Source: Candidatus Helarchaeota archaeon
GTDB lineage: Archaea > Asgardarchaeota > Lokiarchaeia > Helarchaeales > HEL-GB-A
Assembly (NCBI GenBank): GCA_016840125.1
Contig: JAEOSY010000096.1
Span: 1-17,032 of the forward strand
DNA: 17,032 bases
Reading direction: 5' to 3'
The notes below the pieces were generated by a model. The model was not told the origin of the DNA, did no database searches, and saw nothing but the letters and a program-made list of their open reading frames with translations. This document shows positions 1 to 8,323 of the stretch, in pieces. Each line of letters starts with the position of its first letter. Within the stretch, counting starts at the first letter, position 1. The translations under genes and the position numbers were made by a program.

Positions 1-1307
1 CCATATTCATACGATTGTAACCAAATACCCTCGCCGCCATCATCTGCGAGCTGCCTTTTCTTAATATATTCCATCTTTATTGGGATATTCAATCGTGCCA
101 TTGTAATTGTTACGCCGATCGAATCCATTCCTCCAAAGGCAGAAGTAAATGCCCCACTGGCTAGAAACGCATGTAGCCCAAGCATACTTCGAAGTGCTTC
201 CACATAGCATTGATCTCTAGGCACAATTTTTCCTTTAGCCGACATATCTTTCCCTTTCGTTTCCTCGACTATATGTGCAACAATCTTTTGTTTGAATTCA
301 AATTCACGCTTAGTTCTTGCGCATATCAATAAACATATGGGCTTCCGTAACATGGCATATTTGGCTGCTTTTTTTATTAAATCCGTCCGATCTCTCGAAA
401 ATATGGCGGCAATTGCCATCCCGGACGAATAATTTACCATAAATCCAATCTCTTCTTCAGTAAAACGGTATAATGCGTGTTCTAAAGTGTCAAAATTCCG
501 ATAGTCGATGATGTGAAACTCCATAAAATTCGGGATTTCAAACTCATAATTGGGGGATACTCCAGATACGTTCCATTTAGGCTCGCATGGATACGGATAC
601 AACTTCAGTGCACATGCTGTGAATATACCAAGTCCGCCCTTTGCACCTGAAGCACCTCGCATTACCCCTCGAATGCTAAACCCTGGACCATCTCCACAAT
701 ACCAATCGGGCTCATTTTCTAATCCCAATGAACCTAGTTTTAGAAGTTCACCATCTGGTAACACCCATTCCACTCCAAGCACATTTCGTGCGCTGTACCC
801 CGTCACATCTGAGGTAAATCCTGGTCCAAACATGGATGTTGAACTCGCGAGTGGTGAAACTTGGGGTCCAGCTCCTGGCATATGCGTATTTAAATCAAGT
901 TTCAGCAATTCCGCTTGTAGGGTCGCCCCCGTGACGTACGGTTCAACAACACAATACAAATTTTTGGCATCTATTTTCCTAATTTTATCCATACGTCGCA
1001 AATCAAAGACAATAACATCTTCTGAAGAGACATTGTTCCAAGGTCCTAGTCCCGTGGAGTGCGCCTTAAATTTTAATCCTCTTTGATGGATAATCCGTAC
1101 TGCCTTCTGAACTTCCTCAGTGTTTTTGGGTAAAATAATCGCTAATGGGGGATAAGTAAAATGGCTCTTTTCGATTCCAAATCGCTCACAGAGGGTTTCA
1201 CTACCAAAACTATACGCGTAATTAACTGTTATGACCGGATCTTGGGAGATATTTCTCTCTCCAACTACACCTACAAGGTCGTTGTAGATATCTTGTTCTA
1301 ATTCCAT
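1..1307 (-). CDS. FAD-linked oxidase (GlcD/VAO family), 3' end cut by window edge
   Basis: Reading the minus strand from the ATG at 1305-1307 gives an uninterrupted frame of 435 codons that leaves the window. The translation begins MELEQDIYNDLVGVVGERN and has the layout of a PCMH-type FAD-binding domain: a beta strand with PPLAIILPKNTEEVQKAVRI, the substrate-side FAD loop HSTGLGPWNN where this family usually has a glycine-rich GGGT motif, the VVEPYVT strand, and a MPGAGPQVSPLAS / VTGYSARNVLG segment typical of the flavin-binding part. A GAGGTG ribosome site sits five bases before the ATG. The gene starts 11 bases after the iron-sulfur gene upstream, so the two are probably co-transcribed and co-functional. 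It is likely a catalytic flavin subunit oxidising a 2-hydroxy acid or related substrate; the substrate is unknown. The C-terminal part is outside the window. Confidence 0.8.
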   Translation of the reverse strand, partial: MELEQDIYNDLVGVVGERNISQDPVITVNYAYSFGSETLCERFGIEKSHFTYPPLAIILPKNTEEVQKAVRIIHQRGLKFKAHSTGLGPWNNVSSEDVIVFDLRRMDKIRKIDAKNLYCVVEPYVTGATLQAELLKLDLNTHMPGAGPQVSPLASSTSMFGPGFTSDVTGYSARNVLGVEWVLPDGELLKLGSLGLENEPDWYCGDGPGFSIRGVMRGASGAKGGLGIFTACALKLYPYPCEPKWNVSGVSPNYEFEIPNFMEFHIIDYRNFDTLEHALYRFTEEEIGFMVNYSSGMAIAAIFSRDRTDLIKKAAKYAMLRKPICLLICARTKREFEFKQKIVAHIVEETKGKDMSAKGKIVPRDQCYVEALRSMLGLHAFLASGAFTSAFGGMDSIGVTITMARLNIPIKMEYIKKRQLADDGGEGIWLQSYEY

Positions 1308-1318
1308 CAACACACCTC

Positions 1319-2584
1319 TCATAAAGCCATTTCTACAAGTTCAATTAAATCATAAAACTTCAGTTTTGACTTCAGAGCTTCTATTCCCTCTTGAAGGTTG
1401 GTTTTACAGAAGGGGCAACAGGAGACAAGCGTTGAGGTTTCAGTTGAAAGCGCCTCTTCGACTCTGCGTTTTGATGTATTCAAGGCAAATTCTGGAAATT
1501 GTGCCTTGACGCCTCCACCAGCCCCACAGCAGTATGCAAATTCTCTGGTGCGTTCCATTTCCTGTAATTTAATCCCTGGAATTTGTTTTAAGACATTGCG
1601 GGGAGCTTCATACACTCCAAAAGTCCCTTGGCGTTTGGGTTTAGGAGGCATAGGCAATTTAATTAAAGGGATTATTTCAACTATTTTCCCGTGCCATTCC
1701 GGATACGGTTCAGAACCTCGTCCAAGATGGCAGGGATCATGGTATGTTACGGTTAGTGGTACTTCCTTGGAAAACTTTATTTTTCCCTCATCAAGAAGTT
1801 TCTCAATTAATTCAGATGTATGTAAAATTTGAAATGGCAACTTCTCATCCAGAACTTTTGGGTATTCAGCTTTAAACATTGCATAACATCCCGCACAGCT
1901 GGTCACCAAAGTTGTTATACCCGACTCTTTGATTTTCTCAATGTTCTCCTTCATCAATTCCTTCGCTTTCGTTACTTCCCCTACGCGATAGACGGGTGAT
2001 CCGCAGCAGAATTCCTTTGAATTTAGAACATTAAACTCAACTCCAATTTGATTGAACACCTTTACAGTGGCGCGGGCTAACTCTTGCCTTCTATATGAGG
2101 AAGTGCAACCTGCGAAATAACCTATTTCAGCCCCTGGAGTCAGCTTTACATTCTTGGAAACCCAATTAAATCGTTCATTATGTGGTTCCCCATATGGGTT
2201 ATGATTCTCTACAGTATTTTCAACATATTTTTTCTGTCTTGGTAGCGGGCCATAACCCTTTTCAACTAATCGCTCTCTAAGCTCCTGAATCACTTCTAAT
2301 GGTTCCAGATCATTGAGATTCTTACACGAGACATCGCATCCACCACATTCGGTGCAAGTATAGGCCACTTCCAATAATTTCTCATTATAAGGAATCTTCT
2401 CCGATATCAGGGCTAATGCGGTAATCAATCTACCTCCCCCAGAATAGTTGTGAAAATTAAATTCCTCAATCGACGGACAGATTGCTGAATATTTTTGACT
2501 CTTTATCTGAATTTGGGGAACCCACTTACACAAACTGCACCGAATGCAGCGCTCCATTATGTCTATATAACCCTCTAATGGCAT
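1319..2584 (-). CDS. Iron-sulfur oxidoreductase with two CCG domains (GlcF/HdrD-like)
   Basis: This 421-residue cytoplasmic electron-transfer protein has an N-terminal dicluster ferredoxin region followed by two cysteine-rich CCG domains. Cys13, 16, 19 and 36 and then Cys77, 80, 83 and 87 (CTECGGCDVSC) supply ligands for two [4Fe-4S] clusters. The first CCG domain has Cys160, the CCG pair at 193-194 and SCAGC at 229-233. The second has HDPCHLGR (Cys285), YCCGAGGG (352-353) and SCCPFC (388-393). This is the plan of the GlcF, LutA and HdrD/HdrB families, which pass electrons from a flavin subunit to a quinone, a thiol-disulfide pair or another carrier. Its ATG shares one base with the stop codon of the FAD oxidase before it (TAATG), with a strong AAGGAGGTG site inside that gene. 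A second FAD oxidase follows. The three genes probably form one enzyme complex. Family call certain; substrate and electron acceptor unknown. Confidence 0.9.
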   Translation of the reverse strand: MPLEGYIDIMERCIRCSLCKWVPQIQIKSQKYSAICPSIEEFNFHNYSGGGRLITALALISEKIPYNEKLLEVAYTCTECGGCDVSCKNLNDLEPLEVIQELRERLVEKGYGPLPRQKKYVENTVENHNPYGEPHNERFNWVSKNVKLTPGAEIGYFAGCTSSYRRQELARATVKVFNQIGVEFNVLNSKEFCCGSPVYRVGEVTKAKELMKENIEKIKESGITTLVTSCAGCYAMFKAEYPKVLDEKLPFQILHTSELIEKLLDEGKIKFSKEVPLTVTYHDPCHLGRGSEPYPEWHGKIVEIIPLIKLPMPPKPKRQGTFGVYEAPRNVLKQIPGIKLQEMERTREFAYCCGAGGGVKAQFPEFALNTSKRRVEEALSTETSTLVSCCPFCKTNLQEGIEALKSKLKFYDLIELVEMAL

Positions 2585-4095
2585 TATTTCACCTCCTCCT
2601 TAAAACAAAGTGCGCCTGGATTGAGCACGTTCTTGGGATCGAAAATATTTTTCACTTTTTGCATTGATTCAACAACTAGGGGTTGTATTTTAGAATAGAT
2701 CATATCTGCCCAAATTCCATAGGGGCGGTTGAAGAAAGCTCCATTATCAATTAACGCTTGACTTGACTTAATTAACATATTTTTAGTTATTTCACAGTCC
2801 TTTTCATTTTTAGGATCAAAATATAAATCGAATTCACAATGCACGTTACATCCTTGAACCATTGGCTGAATATAGACCCCAATATTGGATGAATTGAATT
2901 CTTCTTGCTTAGCAGTATGTTGTATTATCTTCTGGTAGTCTGGTGTTCTGTCCAATGTCGAAACAAAGAAAATATCATCGCAACCCCCCTTATATTTCAG
3001 CCGCCATGGGTACGGGGCAGCTTCTTCCAATAATTTACGAACCATCTCATTCGAAACCTCAGGGATGCTCGTTTTTAACTCTACTCCAAACTTATCCGCA
3101 TATTCAGAAATATCGCCTTCTTGCCAATCTAGCTTATCTTGTGCTAATTCCCCCATGCCCGTGATAGATATCATTCCGATCCAATTGGGTAATTTTTCCC
3201 GTAATTGTTCAATGCTCGCAGGATCTTCACTCAATAATACCGCAAGATTGAGATTATTTAAGATAAAAATCTCATCCCCCAACCGATATTTGAGAATTTC
3301 ATAAAGGAAATCAAAATTCGCGCCTAATGTTTCCGAAGTTACGTAAAAGATCTTTTTCAGATCAAAGGCACGCTGGACTTTAAGACTCGCCCATGTAACT
3401 AAAGCAATCGTTCCTTGGGCTCCTTGTACAATTCGAAATGGACTGAATTGAGTTGGCCCCATGGGATTTTTCTGTGCGCCCCCTGCTTCCTTTTGTTGAG
3501 TTAAACTCCCGGGTCCTGCTGCCGCTCCAGTACGGAACATATTTCCAGTCCCGAAGACCAATTCCGTACATAGTAGCGGATCTGCTATATCCCAGTGGTA
3601 TTTAGGTATCAATACAGGTTCCCTATCCAAGGCTGCCCCTACTACTGACTTTTTAGCGTAAGGGTATAATGGTAAATGGGGTTGTAATTTCGCTTTTTTA
3701 GCTTCTGCAATATATTCCCCGAAATTTACCCCTGGTTCCAGCATTACTACACGATTTTTAGGATCCACATTCAATATTTTTTTCATTTTAGTGAAATCTA
3801 CGATAATCGCTTTCTTTGTTCTAGGAACACTTGTTCCGTGGAACCTTGGAGGCTCTGAACTCGTTGGAACCAAGGCTAGAGCCAAATCATTTGCCAGTTG
3901 AACTAACTGTTGGACATGTCTTATATTTTCAGGCCAAACAACATATTCAGGTAGTTTTGGGTCAACCAATCCCAAACTCTCATCAGATTCATAATCCTTA
4001 AGAATTTGAGGATCATTAGAAATATGTTCCCTTGGAAAAATCGATTTTAATTTTTCTAATATCTCATCAGCCAATTGTTCCATTCTCCTTATCAT
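2584..4095 (-). CDS. FAD-linked oxidase (GlcD/VAO family)
   Basis: A 503-residue protein of the PCMH/VAO flavoprotein superfamily. The FAD-binding half (about residues 45-240) shows the strand PEYVVWPENIRHVQQLVQLA, the diphosphate-loop region around VPTSSEPPRFHG, the strand NRVVMLEPGVNFGEYI and a glycine-rich PFRIVQGAQGTIALVTWASL at the domain end. The C-terminus carries the family hallmark VKNIFDPKNVLNPG (about residues 482-495). It is likely the flavin subunit that oxidises a hydroxy acid or alcohol and hands electrons to the downstream iron-sulfur protein, with which it overlaps by one base. It is a distant paralogue of the FAD oxidase at the left edge, so this operon encodes two different flavin subunits around one FeS subunit. 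The start at 4095 is preferred because an AT-rich promoter-like stretch lies just upstream; Met5 (4083) is an alternative. Substrate unknown. Confidence 0.85.
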   Translation of the reverse strand: MIRRMEQLADEILEKLKSIFPREHISNDPQILKDYESDESLGLVDPKLPEYVVWPENIRHVQQLVQLANDLALALVPTSSEPPRFHGTSVPRTKKAIIVDFTKMKKILNVDPKNRVVMLEPGVNFGEYIAEAKKAKLQPHLPLYPYAKKSVVGAALDREPVLIPKYHWDIADPLLCTELVFGTGNMFRTGAAAGPGSLTQQKEAGGAQKNPMGPTQFSPFRIVQGAQGTIALVTWASLKVQRAFDLKKIFYVTSETLGANFDFLYEILKYRLGDEIFILNNLNLAVLLSEDPASIEQLREKLPNWIGMISITGMGELAQDKLDWQEGDISEYADKFGVELKTSIPEVSNEMVRKLLEEAAPYPWRLKYKGGCDDIFFVSTLDRTPDYQKIIQHTAKQEEFNSSNIGVYIQPMVQGCNVHCEFDLYFDPKNEKDCEITKNMLIKSSQALIDNGAFFNRPYGIWADMIYSKIQPLVVESMQKVKNIFDPKNVLNPGALCFKEEVK

Positions 4096-4199
4096 TTTGA
4101 ATAAAAATTACTAATTATTAAAAAAATATTATGTAAACTATCTGATTATGGATAATTAAACTCGAAGGAATTGTTTGCTTGGGTCGTACAATCCTTTTT
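4096..4199 (-). promoter_or_regulatory. AT-rich spacer, possible internal promoter for the FAD/FeS/FAD genes
   Basis: The 104-base gap between the DUF35 gene and the FAD oxidase is much wider than the other gaps in this minus-strand series. On the minus strand it contains an A/T-only stretch at about 4101-4132 (core complement of 4118-4130) that could serve as a TATA element 23-35 bases upstream of the ATG at 4095, which would give a nearly leaderless transcript. This would let the oxidase genes be expressed apart from the thiolase operon. The element is weakly defined because the whole stretch is AT-rich. Confidence 0.3.
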
Positions 4200-4640
4200 T
4201 TACTTGGGATTTTTCAATTCAGGTCTAAATTTCAAGCCGTATCGACGGACATCCTCTTGTTCATAAATAATACGAAATACTGCCTCAACTCGGGTCCCAA
4301 TTTTAATTTTCAAAGGGTTACAATCTGTTAATTGCACGTTCACTTTATTTTTCTGCTCATTATCCAGCTCAACCACTGCTATTGCATAGGCTCCACTCTT
4401 GCTTTGCATCTTTTTGAACTCCGGCGGTGCTGCACCCCGTCCAATTATTGTATAGGTATAAACGGTTCCTGTTGGGGGAAGCTCAATCAATTCTAAGGTA
4501 TTTGGTTTCGAACATTTATCACATAATACTTGGGGTGGGAAATTGACATACCCGCATTCTTTACATTTTCCTGCAACCAACCGATACTTTTGGGGAAGCG
4601 CGTTCCAATAACTGGGAATACTAACATGGGCACACATCAT
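4200..4640 (-). CDS. DUF35 zinc-ribbon / OB-fold acyl-CoA-binding protein
   Basis: A 146-residue protein with the two-part DUF35 layout. An N-terminal rubredoxin-like zinc ribbon has Cys26, Cys29, Cys40 and Cys43 (KCKECG ... LCDKCS), and an OB-fold follows from about residue 55 (GTVYTYTIIGRGAAPPEF, then YAIAVVEL and NVQLTDC). In archaea, DUF35 proteins form the scaffold of the thiolase / HMG-CoA synthase complex, where they help channel the CoA intermediate, and they occur next to those two genes as here (11-base gap). It may do the same here, but the neighbouring synthase-like protein lacks the normal catalytic residues, so the reaction supported is uncertain. A GGAGG site lies four bases before the first of two tandem ATG codons; either could be used. 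Confidence 0.9.
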   Translation of the reverse strand: MMCAHVSIPSYWNALPQKYRLVAGKCKECGYVNFPPQVLCDKCSKPNTLELIELPPTGTVYTYTIIGRGAAPPEFKKMQSKSGAYAIAVVELDNEQKNKVNVQLTDCNPLKIKIGTRVEAVFRIIYEQEDVRRYGLKFRPELKNPK

Positions 4641-4651
4641 AAAACCTCCAT

Positions 4652-5677
4652 TTACTCTAACTCAATTAACTCCTTGAATTTTAAATATTGGTTATAATCA
4701 ATATACTGCTTATTATCGAGATAAGTCGTCATTAGTGGAACATCCTCTAAAACTTCTTGAGCCTTTTCCACCTGCACGCTGAAAGCATCACAGCCTGCAC
4801 CCGAACCATACGAAGCACATAGGATCCGGTCATCCGGCTTTGCAGCCTCCAAAATTCCTATCAATCCCGTTAAAACAGAAGCCGCAGCACTATCACCTAT
4901 TACTCCTATTGTTTTCGTGTTTAATACTTTCTTATCAAACCCTATTTTCCTTAGGACTCTTGAAGGCTCTCTTGAATCATGTCCCTGAACGAATAAATAT
5001 TGAAAATCATCCGGTTTTAATCCTAGCTCTTTCAACAACTCTGAAACTGCTTGTTGTACCGAATTGATATAAGCTGATTGGTGATATTGTGGAATCCCTA
5101 AATCTTCAATCATAATAGATCCATCCTTACGAAAACGATCCGCGATGATTTCTACAGTGGCAGATGTTGCTCCCTCAATTTTTGCGATTCCGTTATCCTT
5201 CCCAATAATTAGAGCCGCAGCACTTGCACCATACGTATTTTCAATGGAATCTGAAGCGATACCCTTTGGCGCATCTGAGCTAACAACTAATCCCTTTCCT
5301 CCTTTACTAGCGACTATATCCATTAAAGTTAAAAGCGCGCTCGTACCTGCCTTTTCCGATTCTTTAAAATCCAATAACCGAACATCCAAAGGGATTCCAA
5401 TTGCCATTGCTACTTCAGCGGCTATCGATCGCAATGCATAGGGTGGAGAGCTACTCCCAACCCCAATGACACTGATCTCTTCTCTTGCTACTCCAGCATT
5501 CTTTATGGCATTCTTTGCTGCCTCAACTGCCATGGTACATATATCCTCATCGTACCCCATCACCGCTTTTTCCGTGATTTTCCCAGCAAAGTGCCCCCAA
5601 ACTTCTTTGATAGTTTCACTTTTAATCCGAAACCGCGGCACATAACAGCCGTACCCACAGATCTGCATCTCTACCAT
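4652..5677 (-). CDS. HMG-CoA-synthase-like protein lacking the catalytic Cys/Glu/His
   Basis: A 341-residue protein of the thiolase-fold HMG-CoA synthase family, near the usual archaeal length. Family landmarks are clear: ICGYGCYVPRFRIK at the N-terminus, DEDICTMAVEAAKNA, the YGSGAGCDAF motif near the C-terminus and GLIGILEAAKPDDRIL before it. The active site is changed. Where archaeal synthases have GSESHPYA, this protein reads GSSSPPYA, with Ser76 in place of the general-base Glu. Where they have FACKAGT, it reads KESEKAGT, with Glu108 in place of the nucleophilic Cys and a two-residue insertion. The FHQPN histidine position is Gln231, with His233 nearby. It cannot use the classical acetyl-Cys mechanism. 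It may be a structural partner of the thiolase or catalyse another CoA reaction. It sits 15 bases after the thiolase gene and 11 before the DUF35 gene, so all three are likely one complex. Confidence 0.82.
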   Translation of the reverse strand: MVEMQICGYGCYVPRFRIKSETIKEVWGHFAGKITEKAVMGYDEDICTMAVEAAKNAIKNAGVAREEISVIGVGSSSPPYALRSIAAEVAMAIGIPLDVRLLDFKESEKAGTSALLTLMDIVASKGGKGLVVSSDAPKGIASDSIENTYGASAAALIIGKDNGIAKIEGATSATVEIIADRFRKDGSIMIEDLGIPQYHQSAYINSVQQAVSELLKELGLKPDDFQYLFVQGHDSREPSRVLRKIGFDKKVLNTKTIGVIGDSAAASVLTGLIGILEAAKPDDRILCASYGSGAGCDAFSVQVEKAQEVLEDVPLMTTYLDNKQYIDYNQYLKFKELIELE

Positions 5678-5692
5678 TTGCCCTGCACCTCC

Positions 5693-6850
5693 TCATCCTC
5701 TCTGTAATATATGAATTGCTGCCGCACTCCCAGTGCCACCAACATTGTGAGTCAGTCCAATTTCTGCACCATCAACCGGATTTTGGTGTCGCCCAGTCAG
5801 TTGCTTCCAGACTTCGTAAATTTGCGCTATCCCAGTCGCTCCGATGGGGTGTCCTTTCGCTTTTAATCCCCCCCCCGTATTGATTGGAACCTTTCCCCCG
5901 ATCTCTGCTTGCCCTTCGTGACTAAAGAGCCCTCCCTCGCCTTTCTTACAAAACCCACAATCTTCGTAAGCGAGAATTTCTGCGATGGTGAAACAATCAT
6001 GAACTTCCGCTACTTGGATGTCTTTCGGTTCAAGTTTTGCCATCCTATATGCAGCTTTACTGGCTTTTATTGCTGCATCTATTCGCGTTAATGATTCACG
6101 GCGATATAGCGCTAAATAATCCGACCCCGCTCCCATCCCCGTAATATAAACTGGCGTGTCTGTGTATTTCTTCGCAATTTCTGCATCACACAAAATCGCT
6201 ACAGACCCTCCATCTGTTAGTGGACAACAATCGAAAACTGTCAAAGGCCATGCTACAAAAGGAGCATTCATCGCTTTTTCCAGCGAGATTTCCCTCTGGA
6301 ACTGAGCTTTTGGATTCATCGCTGCATATTTATGGTTTTTAACCGCGCACCGTGTGATATCTTCTTTTTTAGTTCCGAACTCATGCATATGGCGCGTTGC
6401 CATGAGCGCATAATTCCCGGGGAATGTCATTCCCGCAAGGCGCTCCCATTTGATATCTCCTGCAACTCCAAACCACCATAGGCGACTCTTTTTTGAGATG
6501 TCTTGCATTTTTTCAACCCCCCCGGCAATTGCCACTTTATTTTGGCCCGATAGGATGGAATAACAAGCGAATCGCAATGCGAAGCTGGACGACCCACAGG
6601 CATTCTCGACTCGTGCCGCGGGAATTCCCACGATATTTATCGCGTCGCCCACTAAAGCACTCATGTTTCCCAATTGCGAACCACCAAATGCCAAGGAACC
6701 AACAAAGGCTTCTTCAATATCAGACCGCTCAAAGTTATCTACATGTTGAATCGCTTCAAGATATGCTTCGGCAAATAAATCTTCATATGTTTTTTCAACA
6801 AATGAACCAAATTTCGTTTGACCGCACGCGATAAGTGCCACCTTTTTCAT
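5693..6850 (-). CDS. Thiolase family acyl-CoA acetyltransferase (archaeal SCPx-like type)
   Basis: From the ATG at 6848-6850 this is a 385-residue thiolase. The N-terminus is KKVALIACGQTKFG. The nucleophilic cysteine is Cys85 in VENACGSSSFALR. The VHDCFTIAE motif and the GGGLKAKGHPIGATG histidine loop are intact, and the C-terminus reads THNVGGTGSAAAIHIL. It should condense or cleave acyl-CoA esters, for example 2 acetyl-CoA to acetoacetyl-CoA or the thiolytic last step of an oxidation. It is the first gene of a thiolase / HMG-CoA-synthase-like / DUF35 operon, the arrangement of the archaeal thiolase-HMGCS complex. An in-frame TTG three codons upstream (6859) is possible, but the ATG gives the normal N-terminus. 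The missing synthase catalytic residues next door make a beta-oxidation or specialised CoA role as plausible as mevalonate synthesis. Confidence 0.9.
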   Translation of the reverse strand: MKKVALIACGQTKFGSFVEKTYEDLFAEAYLEAIQHVDNFERSDIEEAFVGSLAFGGSQLGNMSALVGDAINIVGIPAARVENACGSSSFALRFACYSILSGQNKVAIAGGVEKMQDISKKSRLWWFGVAGDIKWERLAGMTFPGNYALMATRHMHEFGTKKEDITRCAVKNHKYAAMNPKAQFQREISLEKAMNAPFVAWPLTVFDCCPLTDGGSVAILCDAEIAKKYTDTPVYITGMGAGSDYLALYRRESLTRIDAAIKASKAAYRMAKLEPKDIQVAEVHDCFTIAEILAYEDCGFCKKGEGGLFSHEGQAEIGGKVPINTGGGLKAKGHPIGATGIAQIYEVWKQLTGRHQNPVDGAEIGLTHNVGGTGSAAAIHILQRG

Positions 6851-6911
6851 ATTAATCAACTTTTCAAGAATTCTTAATACAATAAACTCAAGAGAATCTA
6901 GAAAATATTAA

Positions 6912-6954
6912 GGAGATTAACTTTTTAATATATTTTTTAATGGGATAAATCTCC
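6912..6954. promoter_or_regulatory. Thiolase promoter: TATA-like box framed by an inverted repeat
   Basis: Seven-base arms GGAGATT (6912-6918) and AATCTCC (6948-6954) frame an AT-rich core whose minus-strand reading AAAATATATTAA (6925-6936) resembles an archaeal TATA box. It lies about 75-85 bases upstream of the thiolase ATG. A regulator binding the inverted repeat would sit over the basal promoter and control the acyl-CoA operon. The arms are exact, but function is inferred. Confidence 0.4.
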
Positions 6955-7145
6955 AAATTATCACCCAAAATTTGAAATTTTATTTCTATGATGACATAGC
7001 CACGATTCACATCCCATTAACACCAGAGACGAGGAATTTACTTAACGCAGAGAAAATTAAATTAATAAAATCCTTAGTGGTCAGAGCAAAGGATAAATGT
7101 TTGTAAAGATTTTGTAGGAGTAGGAGAAAAAATAGAGGGATAATT

Positions 7146-8321
7146 ATGACGAATTTTCAATTTAAAACAAGGAGTTATTCAGGTTCAGGAGAACCCTGTG
7201 TCGAGTGTGGAACGTTACTGAGTAACGGACAAAAATTTGTTGAAATTTCGGAAACCGAGAGTGATCAAATTCCCTATCGAGCGGGGAAATACCACGTCCA
7301 ATGTCTCGCTAAGCGAAAATACTTTATTGCATTCTTGGATATTTTAGGATTCAAGAGATTTGCTGAAACACACAGTCTTTATGAATTGTACGAAAAAATT
7401 CAGGATATGTTTATCGCAGCGCGCTCTACAAGAGTGAAAATCACTTCGAGGATCGATAATATCACAAGGGAGATCATACTAGCGGATGTCCCATTTCTCG
7501 CAATATTTGATTCTATTATCATATATCAAGAAGTAATACCGTATAGCGAAACTGACGATCAAGAAGAATGGAAAGAGCAAGCATTCAACAAGTTTATAAT
7601 CGCATTAGAAGCAGTTCTGAAAGAATCTTTTAGGAGAGGAATTTTTTTAAGGGGAGGAATTTCATATGGTGAGGCAATTATCAGATTAGATCCACAGAGT
7701 TACGAACATATTATTCTCGGAAAGCCATATATAGAGGCTGTGGAAATAGAAAAAACCCAGTCTTGGATGGGAGTTGCCTTTCATCCCTCATTAAGCTCGT
7801 TTTTAGAAGGAACCCAGCATAGGTCCGAATTAGTGGAGTATGAGATCCCCAAGAAAAAAACTAAACTAAAAATACCAAACATTACAATCGGATGGGTGGA
7901 TTCTTCTTTAGAGCCCGATAGAGATATCTTCGATGAATGGGAGACTGAAGAGAAGCGTCACAAGAAAATCAAAAAGAATACTCGAAAATTTTTTAATCAA
8001 TGTCTGAAACGTTCTCCAAGACCGACCAAGATTGAGATAGATGGTGTATCTTCTCTCGCCTCTTCAATCACCTCTGCAATAACCTTTCCCAATCGAATTT
8101 TTGGTGTAATGGTTAACCTTTCTAGAAAGGAATTGGATTGGTATAATTTAGCTCAGATAAAAGATGGCTTAGAAGGGATAGGCATCTCGAAATCTTTAGA
8201 CCAAATAGAAGAAGGAATCGAAGTACTAGAGAGAGATCCAGATCGTATGGGTGATTTTGAAATTGAAAGGCGCATGAGAAATGGAATTTTAGAAGTTAGA
8301 GTGATAAAAAGAAACGATTAA
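7146..8321 (+). CDS. Class III nucleotide-cyclase-like protein with N-terminal zinc finger and C-terminal winged helix
   Basis: A 391-residue protein in three parts. Residues 18-53 hold Cys18, Cys21, His50 and Cys53 (CVEC ... HVQC), a treble-clef-like zinc site. Residues about 58-215 match the class III cyclase core: YFIAFLDILGF with metal-ligand-like Asp65, FDSIIIY with Asp122, FLRGGISYGEAI at 167-178 and LGKPYIEAVEIEK at 191-203. After a charged linker, residues about 330-391 look like a winged helix (WYNLAQIKDGLEGIG ... LEVRVI). Proteins with this core can make cyclic nucleotides, and some (Pycsar cyclases) act in antiviral signalling; whether this one is active is not shown. The ATG follows GAGGGA at good spacing. 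A T/C-rich tract follows the stop. It is transcribed toward the helicase-Cas1 gene, with about 200 bases between the two stop codons, and is AT-rich like the chromosome. Confidence 0.65.
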   Translation: MTNFQFKTRSYSGSGEPCVECGTLLSNGQKFVEISETESDQIPYRAGKYHVQCLAKRKYFIAFLDILGFKRFAETHSLYELYEKIQDMFIAARSTRVKITSRIDNITREIILADVPFLAIFDSIIIYQEVIPYSETDDQEEWKEQAFNKFIIALEAVLKESFRRGIFLRGGISYGEAIIRLDPQSYEHIILGKPYIEAVEIEKTQSWMGVAFHPSLSSFLEGTQHRSELVEYEIPKKKTKLKIPNITIGWVDSSLEPDRDIFDEWETEEKRHKKIKKNTRKFFNQCLKRSPRPTKIEIDGVSSLASSITSAITFPNRIFGVMVNLSRKELDWYNLAQIKDGLEGIGISKSLDQIEEGIEVLERDPDRMGDFEIERRMRNGILEVRVIKRND

Positions 8322-8323
8322 GT

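Noticed and set aside
550..1086. Plus-strand 178-codon frame
   Set aside because: It is Pro/Ser/Asn-rich and lies antisense to the clear FAD oxidase frame on the minus strand; it is a shadow.
4652..5677. Plain annotation as hydroxymethylglutaryl-CoA synthase
   Set aside because: The nucleophilic Cys, general-base Glu and active-site His are all replaced, so the enzyme name is not supported.
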